Source of the DNA: Marinobacter sp.
Lineage (GTDB): Bacteria; Pseudomonadota; Gammaproteobacteria; Pseudomonadales; Oleiphilaceae
Length of the DNA stretch: 64,000 nt
Assembly (NCBI GenBank): GCA_018402255.1
Contig: JAGYIS010000008.1
Location: 620,001 to 684,000, forward strand
Direction: 5' to 3'
The notes below the pieces were generated by a model. The model made no database searches. It had not been told where the DNA came from and saw only the letters and a program-made list of their open reading frames with translations. This document shows positions 9,479-17,943 of this stretch, one piece after another. The translations under genes were made by a program, and so were the position numbers. Each line of letters opens with the position of its first letter. Within the stretch, counting starts at the first letter, position 1.

Positions 9479-9862
9479 ATGGCAACCGCAATTCGAATCG
9501 ATGACAAACTGATCCGGGAAGCGGCTGCAGAGGCGTAGCTTCAGCGGCGGTCTACACCCAAGCAGATCGAATACTGGGCGGAGATTGGCAGGATTGTGGC
9601 TGGCGAAGTCTCAGCTGAGGACCTGATCGCCATTGCTCAGGGTAATCGCCGGGTGAGGGTGGAGCCATTGGTTCCGGAGCCGGTATCCAGCGATGACTTA
9701 TGGGCCGAGGTAGATGCAGCCCGGGAATCGGGTGAGCTGGCAAAAGCAATCGCTCACAATCGTACTGTATATCAGCGCTCGACAGAAAATCCCGGACATC
9801 TCGAGGCCATTCACCCGGACGGTACTCGTGAACTAGTACGAAATTTTTCATTTAATAATTGA
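9479..9862 (+). pseudogene. ParD-like antitoxin gene with an in-frame TAG stop
   Basis: A good ribosome-binding site (AGGAGGG) precedes ATG 9479. The product begins MATAIRIDDKLIREAAAEA, meets TAG at 9536-9538, then continues in the same frame with RSTPKQIEYWAEIGRIVAG and on to 9862. The part around the stop matches my recollection of the ParD_like antitoxin family, a ribbon-helix-helix type found in type II toxin-antitoxin systems. No toxin gene is visible next to it. A single substitution (for example CAG or AAG to TAG) would explain the stop. Translation could restart at GTG 9596. The last 15 bases overlap the end of the convergent DUF1853 gene. Confidence 0.6.
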
Positions 9863-10759
9863 TCCTAAAGGCCACGCCCCAGGCACCAAAAACCACCGCT
9901 CCCTCTCAACCCAACACTCAATCCCGGGGTGCCACTCCACCCGGGCAAACAACACTGGCACGCCTTTGGCCTTAACAAGTTCAACCGCCGCCCGCGCCGC
10001 CTCAATATCGGGCTGCGCTTCCTGCCTCCAGGGCCCAACCCAATGCGGCTTCTTTAGCGGCACCCAGCCCGTCAGATCCGAATTCTCCAATTCCCTGGCA
10101 TAACACCAGCGTCCCTGTGCATGGCTTGCCGGCACGTAGTCCGGAAGTGCTACTCCATCATGGGGATAGAACAAATAACCCGGCAGAAACACTCTCGGAA
10201 TAATCGGCTCTGAGATTCCCAGCTCCGCTAACAGCGCCCGCGCCTCCAGTCGCTGAGCCATGGGACTTTGGTGACTGAGCATCCGGCCCACCTTCAGGTC
10301 CAGCCGGTCCCGGGCGTTGGGGCCGTACCAGCGGGTGTCGTTGGATGCTTCGTTCATGCCGAGGTAGTATTTGATGGCGATTTCGTGATGCTCAAGATTG
10401 CCGGTCTGGCTGTTGCGAACCAGAAAATCCAGTTCGCCGATGGTTTGATTGCCGGCTCTTATCTGCTGGTTTTTGAGTACCAGGTCCCAGCCCAGCAGGT
10501 CTACCAGCAACACTTCATACAAACGCTCAAAGTAATGGCCGAGCCTGCGTTCGAAGGGCTCAGTCAGGCGCTCGGGCATGGTGTCAGCGTTTCGGTCCCA
10601 ATGCTGCAACCGTTCTACATAGTCGACTGGCAACCATGGCAGGGGATAAAAGCTCTCAGTGGCGTGCAGCAATTGCGGTGCTGCGCATAGCCAGGCCAGG
10701 TGGCGCACGGCGGGTGTGTGGAAGCTTGAGAGGGTTTCGGTATCTGCGCTTGTCGTCAT
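9848..10759 (-). CDS. DUF1853 family protein (PD-(D/E)XK-like fold)
   Basis: A 303-residue soluble protein of the DUF1853 family, widespread in gammaproteobacteria and without a settled function. The segments GELDFLV and, about twenty residues on, EIAIKYYL give the order D...E-x-K, the pattern of a PD-(D/E)XK nuclease core. [16 protein letters not shown] and the tail [12 protein letters not shown] are also recognisable. The gene is divergent from glyoxalase I with a 59-base gap and ends convergently with the broken ParD-like gene. The family assignment is fairly firm; nuclease activity is only suggested by the motif. Confidence 0.85.
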   Translation of the reverse strand: MTTSADTETLSSFHTPAVRHLAWLCAAPQLLHATESFYPLPWLPVDYVERLQHWDRNADTMPERLTEPFERRLGHYFERLYEVLLVDLLGWDLVLKNQQIRAGNQTIGELDFLVRNSQTGNLEHHEIAIKYYLGMNEASNDTRWYGPNARDRLDLKVGRMLSHQSPMAQRLEARALLAELGISEPIIPRVFLPGYLFYPHDGVALPDYVPASHAQGRWCYARELENSDLTGWVPLKKPHWVGPWRQEAQPDIEAARAAVELVKAKGVPVLFARVEWHPGIECWVERERWFLVPGAWPLGSIIK

Positions 10760-10818
10760 GGCCTGAGAATAACGTAAACTGTCAGTATTTAAGAGTCTTC
10801 ACACAACAGGAGCCCCCT

Positions 10819-11259
10819 ATGCAGTATCTGCACACGATGATTCGGGTCAGTAATCTGGACGACACCCTTCACTTTTTCTGTGATCTGTTGGGTATGGTCG
10901 AAATCAGCCGTAAGAGCAGTGAGAAGGGCCGTTTTACGTTGGTGTTCCTGGCGGCTCCGGAAGACGAAGCGCGCGCCCGGGAACACAAGGCGCCGATGAT
11001 CGAGCTTACCTACAACTGGGACCCGGAGGAGTACACCGGCGGCCGTAATTTCGGGCATCTGGCCTTCCGCGTAGATAACATCTATGAGCTGTGTGAGAAG
11101 TTGAACGCCGGGGGCGTTACCATCAATCGTCCGCCGCGGGACGGTCACATGGCGTTTGTGCGATCACCAGACGGCATCTCCATCGAGCTCTTGCAGAAGG
11201 GTGACGCACTGCCCTCTGCAGAGCCCTGGGCGAGCATGGAGAACACCGGCAGTTGGTAG
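10819..11259 (+). CDS. gloA: Lactoylglutathione lyase (glyoxalase I)
   Basis: Converts the hemithioacetal of methylglyoxal and glutathione to S-lactoylglutathione in the cytoplasm. The 146-residue protein has the duplicated VOC fold with the four metal ligands in their usual places: His5 in YLHTMIRV, Glu in MIELTYNWD, His in FGHLAF and Glu in SIELLQK. AGGAG sits seven bases before ATG 10819, which rules out longer upstream starts. It is slightly longer than the E. coli enzyme because of a short C-terminal tail. The gene appears to be alone in its transcription unit. A Ni-dependent type is likely from the length, but this is inferred. Confidence 0.93.
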   Translation: MQYLHTMIRVSNLDDTLHFFCDLLGMVEISRKSSEKGRFTLVFLAAPEDEARAREHKAPMIELTYNWDPEEYTGGRNFGHLAFRVDNIYELCEKLNAGGVTINRPPRDGHMAFVRSPDGISIELLQKGDALPSAEPWASMENTGSW

Positions 11260-11385
11260 TGAGCCGTGTCGCTTAACAAAACTGGCAGGCCAGCGTTGCC
11301 TTGGCCTGGTATTGTCCCTAAAATTTCCGGCTGAACTGCTGCATCAGGACGATGCAGCCCTCAAACCAAGGAAGGAGATTGCCGA

Positions 11386-12798
11386 ATGGATGATTGGCAA
11401 GCTTGCCTCGCGCCTCAATGCCAGGCCGCACTGCTCAAAGCCCGAGAGAATGTCGCCGGTCGTGGCGGCACGGTCATCACCGTTGAAGATTTCTTGCTGT
11501 CGCTGCTTGATACTGCCACCGATGTTGTCCCGTTTCTGAAACGCCAGGGCGTCGATCTGGACGAGCTGGTGCGCACAATTCAGGGCGAGCAGCCAATTGT
11601 CGCCGAAGTGTATGGCGATGGAGACCTGTCGTCTCAGCTTATCTACTGGATTTCTGAGACTCGCGAGGCCATCGAATCACCCTGGCTGGATTGGCCACAG
11701 TTGTTGCGCGGTCTGGTCTGTTGTGCGGAACGCTTGCAAGACAAAGCCTATGTGGCGGTACTCGAGCTTGTCAGCCACTGGCCAATGGGCCCATGCGAGT
11801 CTTCAGCGCCGCAAATGGCTCCAGAGCCTGCGTTTATGCCGGTGACCGTGACAGATCCAGCCTGGTTGCAGTTGGCTGAGGATGTAGCTGTTGTCTTGTC
11901 GGCCAACAAGCAGGCGCTGGTGTGGGTGTGCGGCACCCGAGGAAGTGGCAAGAGTGCCTGGTTGAGTATGTTGCTGGCGACACCGGGACTGTCCTGGGTG
12001 CAAATGGATCTGCGCCGTCAGGCGGAAGTGATGGCGTCTGATCAGCCGGTGGTTCCGGCCGCGGACAATGAACGCAGAGACTGGCCGGCGCTGGTCCTTG
12101 ACCATGTTTCGCCCTCTGATGTGTTGGCGTTCATGGCGCAGCCGGACGGAACAGCTCGGGAGCTGCTGACCAGCTGGCAAGGGCCGATACTGATGCTGGC
12201 CGCTGCCGGCGAGCCACGGGCGCATCAGGACGAGCGTCGATTGTCGGCTTTGCTGGGGCGTGATCTCGACTTGATGGCGCTGCCTGGTATCAGCGCGGTG
12301 CAGCGTATGGCTATTCTGAGCGCTCATCAACCGGCGATCGAAAAGCGCTGGAATATTCAGATTGCTCCGGCGACGATGCAGTTTGCGGCTTCCTGTCGGA
12401 GCCAGTGCCTCGCAACGCCGGGCGCAATGCTGGAGTGGCTGCAAAGGGCGGCTGCAAGGTTGGACTTGTTCGCCGCTCGGGGACCACTGAATGCCCTTGC
12501 CGGCGCCGCACAACATGAAACGCTTCGACGGCAATCTCTGGTCGCCATGGCCCGGGGGGAAGACTGGCAAGTGGCCGAAGCGGCGATGAAAACCGTGGAG
12601 ATTGAGCAGGCTGCTGCCGAGGTAATCTGGCACGAGCGTAAGCGGGCAGGAACCCTGCGACGGCTCATGGTGGAAGATCTGCGTGCAGAACTGGAACGCT
12701 GGCTTGCAGCCAGGCCCGGGCCGGTTCACTATGTGCGGCATTGTGATCAACAGCAGGGAGATTCCTCGGGTGCAGGATCTGGAAATTTACATTCGTGA
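11386..12798 (+). CDS. Clp-N domain protein with a single AAA-type ATPase domain
   Basis: A 470-residue protein. The first 80 residues resemble the Clp N-terminal repeat (TVITVEDFLLSLLDTATDVV, then FLKRQGVDLDEL), as in ClpA/ClpB/ClpV. A Walker A site GTRGSGKSA follows near residue 190 and a Walker-B-like LVLDHV near 243. The region after it looks like a small AAA module, but there is no second ATPase ring and no ClpP-binding loop. It is much shorter than ClpA, ClpB or ClpV (750-900 residues). The 3' end overlaps the GTG start of the next gene by 29 bases. Its role is unknown; a specialised remodeller is possible, and the divergent Walker B makes hydrolysis uncertain. Confidence 0.65.
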   Translation: MDDWQACLAPQCQAALLKARENVAGRGGTVITVEDFLLSLLDTATDVVPFLKRQGVDLDELVRTIQGEQPIVAEVYGDGDLSSQLIYWISETREAIESPWLDWPQLLRGLVCCAERLQDKAYVAVLELVSHWPMGPCESSAPQMAPEPAFMPVTVTDPAWLQLAEDVAVVLSANKQALVWVCGTRGSGKSAWLSMLLATPGLSWVQMDLRRQAEVMASDQPVVPAADNERRDWPALVLDHVSPSDVLAFMAQPDGTARELLTSWQGPILMLAAAGEPRAHQDERRLSALLGRDLDLMALPGISAVQRMAILSAHQPAIEKRWNIQIAPATMQFAASCRSQCLATPGAMLEWLQRAAARLDLFAARGPLNALAGAAQHETLRRQSLVAMARGEDWQVAEAAMKTVEIEQAAAEVIWHERKRAGTLRRLMVEDLRAELERWLAARPGPVHYVRHCDQQQGDSSGAGSGNLHS

Positions 12799-13144
12799 TC
12801 TCAAGCCGGGCGCCGTATTCGGGTGGCTTGAGGGGCAGTTGGACCAGCTGCAGCTGGACGACAGTGATGTGGCGTCGGTGATGAAAGGGACCGCGGTGTA
12901 TGATGGTGCGAAGCTTCGTATCACCCTGTATCCCGGTGCCTTTGGCAAACGTTTTACCTCGTTGTTACTGGAAGGCGATCGATTGCCCTGGGGCAGTGAT
13001 CTGGAGTGTGCCCGCAGCGCCTGGAGGGCAGTGGAAACCGAGATTCGCTGCAGTCCTGGTGACTGGAAGGAAGGTGAGCCGGTGGATGAGGACAAGTGGT
13101 GGCGGTTAGACCACCGAGGGGAGCATCAGGTCGTTTGGAATTAA
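12770..13144 (+). CDS. Conserved-looking hypothetical protein, 124 residues
   Basis: GTG 12770 is the best start because AGGGAG lies eight bases upstream; starts further upstream would be buried deep in the preceding gene without a ribosome-binding site. The product is soluble, Trp-rich and acidic, beginning MQDLEIYIRDLKPGAVFGWL and containing WKEGEPVDEDKWWRLD near the end. No family is recognised. The overlap with the Clp-N/AAA gene points to co-translation and perhaps a shared function. A strong hairpin terminator follows 24 bases after the stop. Confidence 0.7.
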   Translation: MQDLEIYIRDLKPGAVFGWLEGQLDQLQLDDSDVASVMKGTAVYDGAKLRITLYPGAFGKRFTSLLLEGDRLPWGSDLECARSAWRAVETEIRCSPGDWKEGEPVDEDKWWRLDHRGEHQVVWN

Positions 13145-13168
13145 GACATCATCAAACGAGCAAGCAAC

Positions 13169-13198
13169 AAAAAGGCAGCCAGTGACGGCTGCCTTTTT
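13169..13198. terminator. Bidirectional Rho-independent terminator
   Basis: A 12-bp perfect inverted repeat AAAAAGGCAGCC / GGCTGCCTTTTT with a six-base loop. The T-run on either strand lets it end both the plus-strand Clp-N/AAA unit and the minus-strand cold-shock gene. Confidence 0.9.
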
Positions 13199-13216
13199 GG
13201 GTTCTGCGGGTGACGT

Positions 13217-13774
13217 TTAATCGCTCAGAGTGGACACGTTGTCTGCCTGCAGGCCTTTGTCGGCTTCGACCACGTTGAACCGGACCAACTGGCCCTGGCG
13301 CAGTACGCGGCGGCCACGACCACGGATGGCGCGGAAATGCACAAAGATCTCGTCGCCACTGTCACGGACGATAAAGCCAAATCCTTTTTTGACGTTGAAC
13401 CATTTGACGGTACCTTCTTCGTCACCCTCGGGTGTGGTGTCGTCAAAGTCGTCTTCTTCATCATCGTCGTACACGTTGCTCTGCTGGCTGGCGCGTGCGG
13501 GGCGGCTTTGGGTGCGAGCTGCCGGTTTTGGCTGTTTGGTTGCAAGTGCCACGGTCAAAAAGCCGGTGATGCCAAATACTGCAAAGGCAATCAGGTAGGC
13601 AGCAAGGCCGCCAACGCTGCCCAGTGCTTCAGCGATGTTGCCTGCGCTGAGGGCGGCGAGGAATTGCGGTGCAACGGACAGCAACAGGAACAGTACCAGA
13701 GGTGCCGGAATGGCGATCATAAGGGAAAGGCGGATCGCTTTGGCTGGATTACGCATTGGCTGAATATTCTCCAT
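13217..13774 (-). CDS. Membrane-anchored cold-shock domain protein
   Basis: A 185-residue protein with two hydrophobic segments near the N-terminus (LMIAIPAPLVLFLLLSVA and GLAAYLIAFAVFGITGFLTV), then an acidic linker (DDDEEDDFDD) and a C-terminal cold-shock domain of about 65 residues. The domain has GTVKWFNVKKGFGFI, which contains RNP1, and EIFVHF, which is RNP2, so single-stranded nucleic acid binding is expected. I start it at ATG 13774 (MENIQPMRN); ATG 13756 is an alternative. Canonical CspA proteins are free 70-residue proteins, so the membrane anchor is a notable fusion. It is divergent from slyX. Confidence 0.85.
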   Translation of the reverse strand: MENIQPMRNPAKAIRLSLMIAIPAPLVLFLLLSVAPQFLAALSAGNIAEALGSVGGLAAYLIAFAVFGITGFLTVALATKQPKPAARTQSRPARASQQSNVYDDDEEDDFDDTTPEGDEEGTVKWFNVKKGFGFIVRDSGDEIFVHFRAIRGRGRRVLRQGQLVRFNVVEADKGLQADNVSTLSD

Positions 13775-13898
13775 AATTAACACTAACGATAAAAAGCCGG
13801 ACATCGGGTAACATGGCACGCCCGGCCAATGAACGCCGCCAACGATGGCGGTAAAAGGCGGCATGATAACAGATTACGGAAAGGACTGACCAAACCTC

Positions 13899-14117
13899 AT
13901 GAGTAAAAACACCCTCGAAGACCGACTCGCAGAACTGGAAATGCGACTTGCGTTCCAGGATGACGTGATTAATATCCTGAGCGAGCAGGTGGCGAAGCAG
14001 GAAATGGATCTTCGGGAACTGTGGGAGGCGAAGCGGTTGATGCACAAGCAGTTGAGGGATATGGCGCCTTCTAATATCAAGTCTGAGCAGGATGAGGCGC
14101 CGCCTCCGCATTATTGA
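13899..14117 (+). CDS. slyX: SlyX family protein
   Basis: A 72-residue coiled-coil protein of the SlyX family. It has the family features of heptad-rich EDRLAELEMRLAFQDDVI, then LSEQVAKQEMDLRELW, and a proline-rich tail ending APPPHY. The molecular function is unknown across the family. AAGGA precedes the ATG. The gene ends 18 bases before a palindromic element that separates it from the convergent dapE. Confidence 0.9.
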   Translation: MSKNTLEDRLAELEMRLAFQDDVINILSEQVAKQEMDLRELWEAKRLMHKQLRDMAPSNIKSEQDEAPPPHY

Positions 14118-14135
14118 TTTTAAACTTCGGAGTTA

Positions 14136-14191
14136 GGGGGTCAGACCCCCGTGCGGCCTTAAGGCCTCAAAACGCACGTGGGTCTGACCCC
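14136..14191. repeat. Palindromic GGGGTCAGACCC element between convergent slyX and dapE (copy 1)
   Basis: The outer arms GGGGTCAGACCC and GGGTCTGACCCC are complementary. The stem is extended inside by CGTGCG / CGCACG, and a further GGCCTTAAGGCC palindrome forms the tip. It abuts the dapE stop codon. A second element with the same outer arms but different interior lies at 57062-57114, again between convergent genes. Such arms are known from REP-like repeats of gammaproteobacteria linked to Y1-type (RAYT) transposases; no transposase is in the window. It may act as a bidirectional terminator. Confidence 0.8.
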
Positions 14192-15322
<1,131 letters not shown>

Positions 15323-15340
15323 TCAGGGAACCTTTTCTGC

Positions 15341-16369
15341 TTAGTTGTTGGCGTGGAGTTCTTCGTTCAGCTCAATGGCTGACTTGTTGGTTTTGCACTC
15401 CACGGCACCGGTCTGGCTGTTGCGGCGGAACAGCAAGTCGTTCTTGCCAGCCAGGTCGCGGGCTTTGATCACTTCAACCAGCGCGTTGTTATCGTCCAAC
15501 AGGGCCACTTTGGTGCCAGAGGTGATGTACAGACCCGCTTCCACAGTGCAGCGATCGCCCAGAGGAATGCCGATGCCCGCGTTAGCGCCAAGCAGGCAGT
15601 TTTCGCCGACAGAAATGATGATGTTGCCGCCTCCGGAAAGGGTGCCCATGGTGGAGCAGCCGCCGCCCAGGTCTGAGCCTTTGCCGATCATGACGCCGGC
15701 GGAAATGCGGCCCTCAATCATGCTGGTGCCTTCGGTGCCGGCATTGAAGTTGATAAAGCCTTCGTGCATCACGGTTGTGCCTTCGCCCACATAGGCACCC
15801 AGGCGCACTCGTGAGGTGTCGGCAATACGCACGCCCTTGGGCACCACGTAATCGGTCATCTGCGGGAATTTGTCGATTGATTTTACTTCCAGGGTGCGAC
15901 CTTCGATGCGGGCCTGCAGTTGGCGTGCCGGCAGCTCGTTCAGGTCGATCGCGCCCTCGTTGGTCCAGGCCAGGTTGGGCAGAAGGCCAAAGATGCCATC
16001 CAGCTTCAGGCTGTGGGGCTTGGCCAGGCGGTGGGAGATCAGGTGCAGCTTGAGGTAAACCTCGGGTGTGCTGGAGGCGGTGTCATCAGTGGCCAGAATG
16101 GTCACAACAACCGGGCGCTTGCTTTGGGCGGCGCTCTCGGCCAGCTTGGCCTGGTCGGTCTGGCCCAGTTGGCGCAGGGCGTTGGCAAACTTGGCCAGTT
16201 GCTCCGACTGCACGCTGATGGCCTGGTTGCCACCGTTATAGTCCAGCGCGGTTTCAACCACGTCGATCAGGTCTTTGCCTGGGGTCATGATCGGCTGCTG
16301 GTAATACACTTCCAGCCATTCGCCCTGATTGTTCTGGCTGCCGATGCCAATGCCGAATGCAAAACTCAT
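15341..16369 (-). CDS. dapD: Tetrahydrodipicolinate N-succinyltransferase
   Basis: Transfers succinyl from succinyl-CoA to tetrahydrodipicolinate, the step that commits the pathway to the succinylase branch. The protein has 342 residues, longer than the 274-residue E. coli enzyme and matching the longer DapD form seen in Pseudomonas-type bacteria. A left-handed beta-helix region with hexapeptide repeats lies near residues 180-290 (RVRLGAYVGEGTTVMHEG, then SAGVMIGKGSDLGGGCS). It lies between yffB (39-base gap) and dapE. Confidence 0.95.
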   Translation of the reverse strand: MSFAFGIGIGSQNNQGEWLEVYYQQPIMTPGKDLIDVVETALDYNGGNQAISVQSEQLAKFANALRQLGQTDQAKLAESAAQSKRPVVVTILATDDTASSTPEVYLKLHLISHRLAKPHSLKLDGIFGLLPNLAWTNEGAIDLNELPARQLQARIEGRTLEVKSIDKFPQMTDYVVPKGVRIADTSRVRLGAYVGEGTTVMHEGFINFNAGTEGTSMIEGRISAGVMIGKGSDLGGGCSTMGTLSGGGNIIISVGENCLLGANAGIGIPLGDRCTVEAGLYITSGTKVALLDDNNALVEVIKARDLAGKNDLLFRRNSQTGAVECKTNKSAIELNEELHANN

Positions 16370-16408
16370 CTTGTGGTTGCTCCTGTACTTAACGATTGAA
16401 ATTTGGGT

Positions 16409-16744
16409 TTACCACGCAGCCCATTCGTCTGCGTTAAAGCCCACACTGACCTGACCATCCCGCTCTACCACGGGTCGTTTGATGATGGAGGTGTTCTCCA
16501 GCATGGTTTGGTGGGCAATTTGGGCGCTCATGGTATCACGAAGCTCATCTGGAAGTTTCCGCCAGGTGGTGCCTCGTTTGTTGATCAGGGCTTCCCAGCC
16601 TACGGCTGCTTCCCACTGGTCCAGCTTCTCGCTGGTGAGGCCGTCTTTCTTGAAGTCGTGAAATTCGTAAGCAACGCCGTTCTCATCCAGCCATTTGCGG
16701 GCTTTTTTTACGGTGTCGCAGTTTTTGATGCCGTAGATCTTCAT
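16409..16744 (-). CDS. yffB: ArsC/Spx-family reductase-like protein YffB
   Basis: A 111-residue thioredoxin-fold protein of the ArsC/Spx family. It begins MKIYGIKNCDTVKKARKWLD, with a single cysteine at position 9 rather than a CxxC, as in YffB proteins. E. coli YffB binds glutathione and lies beside dapE; the same neighbourhood is seen here. I chose ATG 16744 because it overlaps the dapC stop in ATGA and gives the family's normal N-terminus; the longer frame upstream is inside dapC. No arsenic genes are nearby, so arsenate reduction is unlikely. Confidence 0.9.
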   Translation of the reverse strand: MKIYGIKNCDTVKKARKWLDENGVAYEFHDFKKDGLTSEKLDQWEAAVGWEALINKRGTTWRKLPDELRDTMSAQIAHQTMLENTSIIKRPVVERDGQVSVGFNADEWAAW

Positions 16745-17943
16745 GCTTTCAAACCTTTTACAAATGCGACGATCCGATGCGCCGCTTCCACGCACTCTTC
16801 CAGTGGTGCAACCAGGGCCATGCGCACACGGTTTTCACCGGGGTTGTGGCCGTCCACGGTGCGGGACAGATATCGACCAGGCAGCACGTGCACGTTCTGC
16901 TGGGCCGACAGCTCTTTGGCGAAGGTCTCGTCGTCGATCGGAGTTTCTGGCCATAAATAGAAGCCGGCGCCCGGGAAATCCACATTCATGACGTCACGAA
17001 GGATGGGTACCACGGCTTCGAATTTGGCCCGGTAGGCGGCGCGATTTTCCCGTACGTGGTCTTCATCGTTCCAAGCGGCCATGCTGGCCAGCTGGTTGTG
17101 AATCGGCATGGCGCAGCCGTGGTAGGTACGGTATTTCAGGTAGCCGGCCAGCACGTCGGCATCGCCCGCTACAAAGCCTGAGCGCAGACCGGGCAGGTTG
17201 CTGCGCTTGGACAGGCTGTGGAACACAACGCAGCGTTTGAAGTCATGACGACCAATGGCTGCGCAGGTTTGCAGCAGACCCTCAGGCGGGTTGGCTTCGT
17301 CCGGGTAGAGTTCGGAATAGCATTCATCTGAGGCGATCAGGAAGTCATGGCGATCGGCCAGTTCGATGACTTTGACCAGGGTTTCCCGGGGCATCACCGC
17401 GCCGCTCGGGTTGCCGGGAGAGCACAGGAACAGGATCTGGCAGCTGTCCCAGACGGTGTCCGGCACGGCGTCGAAATCGGGAATAAACCCGTTACTGCCA
17501 TCGCAGGGCAGGTACACCGGGTCCGCTCCGGCCAGGAAGGCTGCGCCTTCGTAGATCTGGTAGAAGGGATTCGGGCTGACGACTGTGGCGGGCTTGCTGG
17601 CGTCCACCACCGCCTGTACCAGGGCAAAAATGGCTTCCCGGGTGCCGTTCACGGGGAGCACGTGCCTGGCGGGGGTCAGCGAACCCTCGGCTAGATGAAA
17701 GCGACGGGTCGCCCAGTCCGCGATGGTCTTGCGTAGCTCGTCAATGCCTTTGGTGGTGGGGTAGTTGGCCAGTTTGTCCAGGTTGTCGGCGATCACCTGT
17801 TTTACAAATTCCGGTGATGGATGCTTGGGTTCGCCGATACCGAGAGAGATCGGCGCCAGGTGCTCCGGCACCGTGATGCCGGCTTTCAGTTTGGCCAGTT
17901 TTTCAAACGGGTAGGGATGAAGTCGGTCAAGATTGGGATTCAT
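16741..17943 (-). CDS. dapC: Succinyldiaminopimelate aminotransferase
   Basis: A class I/II PLP aminotransferase of 400 residues, expected to convert N-succinyl-2-amino-6-oxopimelate to N-succinyl-LL-diaminopimelate. Lys246 in SLSKRSNLPGLRSG is the PLP Schiff-base lysine; NPFYQIYEGA and SPGNPSGAVM are further fold-type I landmarks. The start ATG overlaps the glnD stop (ATGA), and the stop overlaps the yffB start (ATGA), so it is coupled on both sides. Placement between glnD and dapD supports the DapC assignment over other aminotransferases. Confidence 0.92.
   Translation of the reverse strand: MNPNLDRLHPYPFEKLAKLKAGITVPEHLAPISLGIGEPKHPSPEFVKQVIADNLDKLANYPTTKGIDELRKTIADWATRRFHLAEGSLTPARHVLPVNGTREAIFALVQAVVDASKPATVVSPNPFYQIYEGAAFLAGADPVYLPCDGSNGFIPDFDAVPDTVWDSCQILFLCSPGNPSGAVMPRETLVKVIELADRHDFLIASDECYSELYPDEANPPEGLLQTCAAIGRHDFKRCVVFHSLSKRSNLPGLRSGFVAGDADVLAGYLKYRTYHGCAMPIHNQLASMAAWNDEDHVRENRAAYRAKFEAVVPILRDVMNVDFPGAGFYLWPETPIDDETFAKELSAQQNVHVLPGRYLSRTVDGHNPGENRVRMALVAPLEECVEAAHRIVAFVKGLKA

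Noticed and set aside
11803..12750. A 315-codon open frame antisense to the Clp-N/AAA gene
   Set aside because: Low-complexity His/Arg/Pro/Gln-rich product typical of the complement of a GC-rich gene, without a ribosome-binding site.
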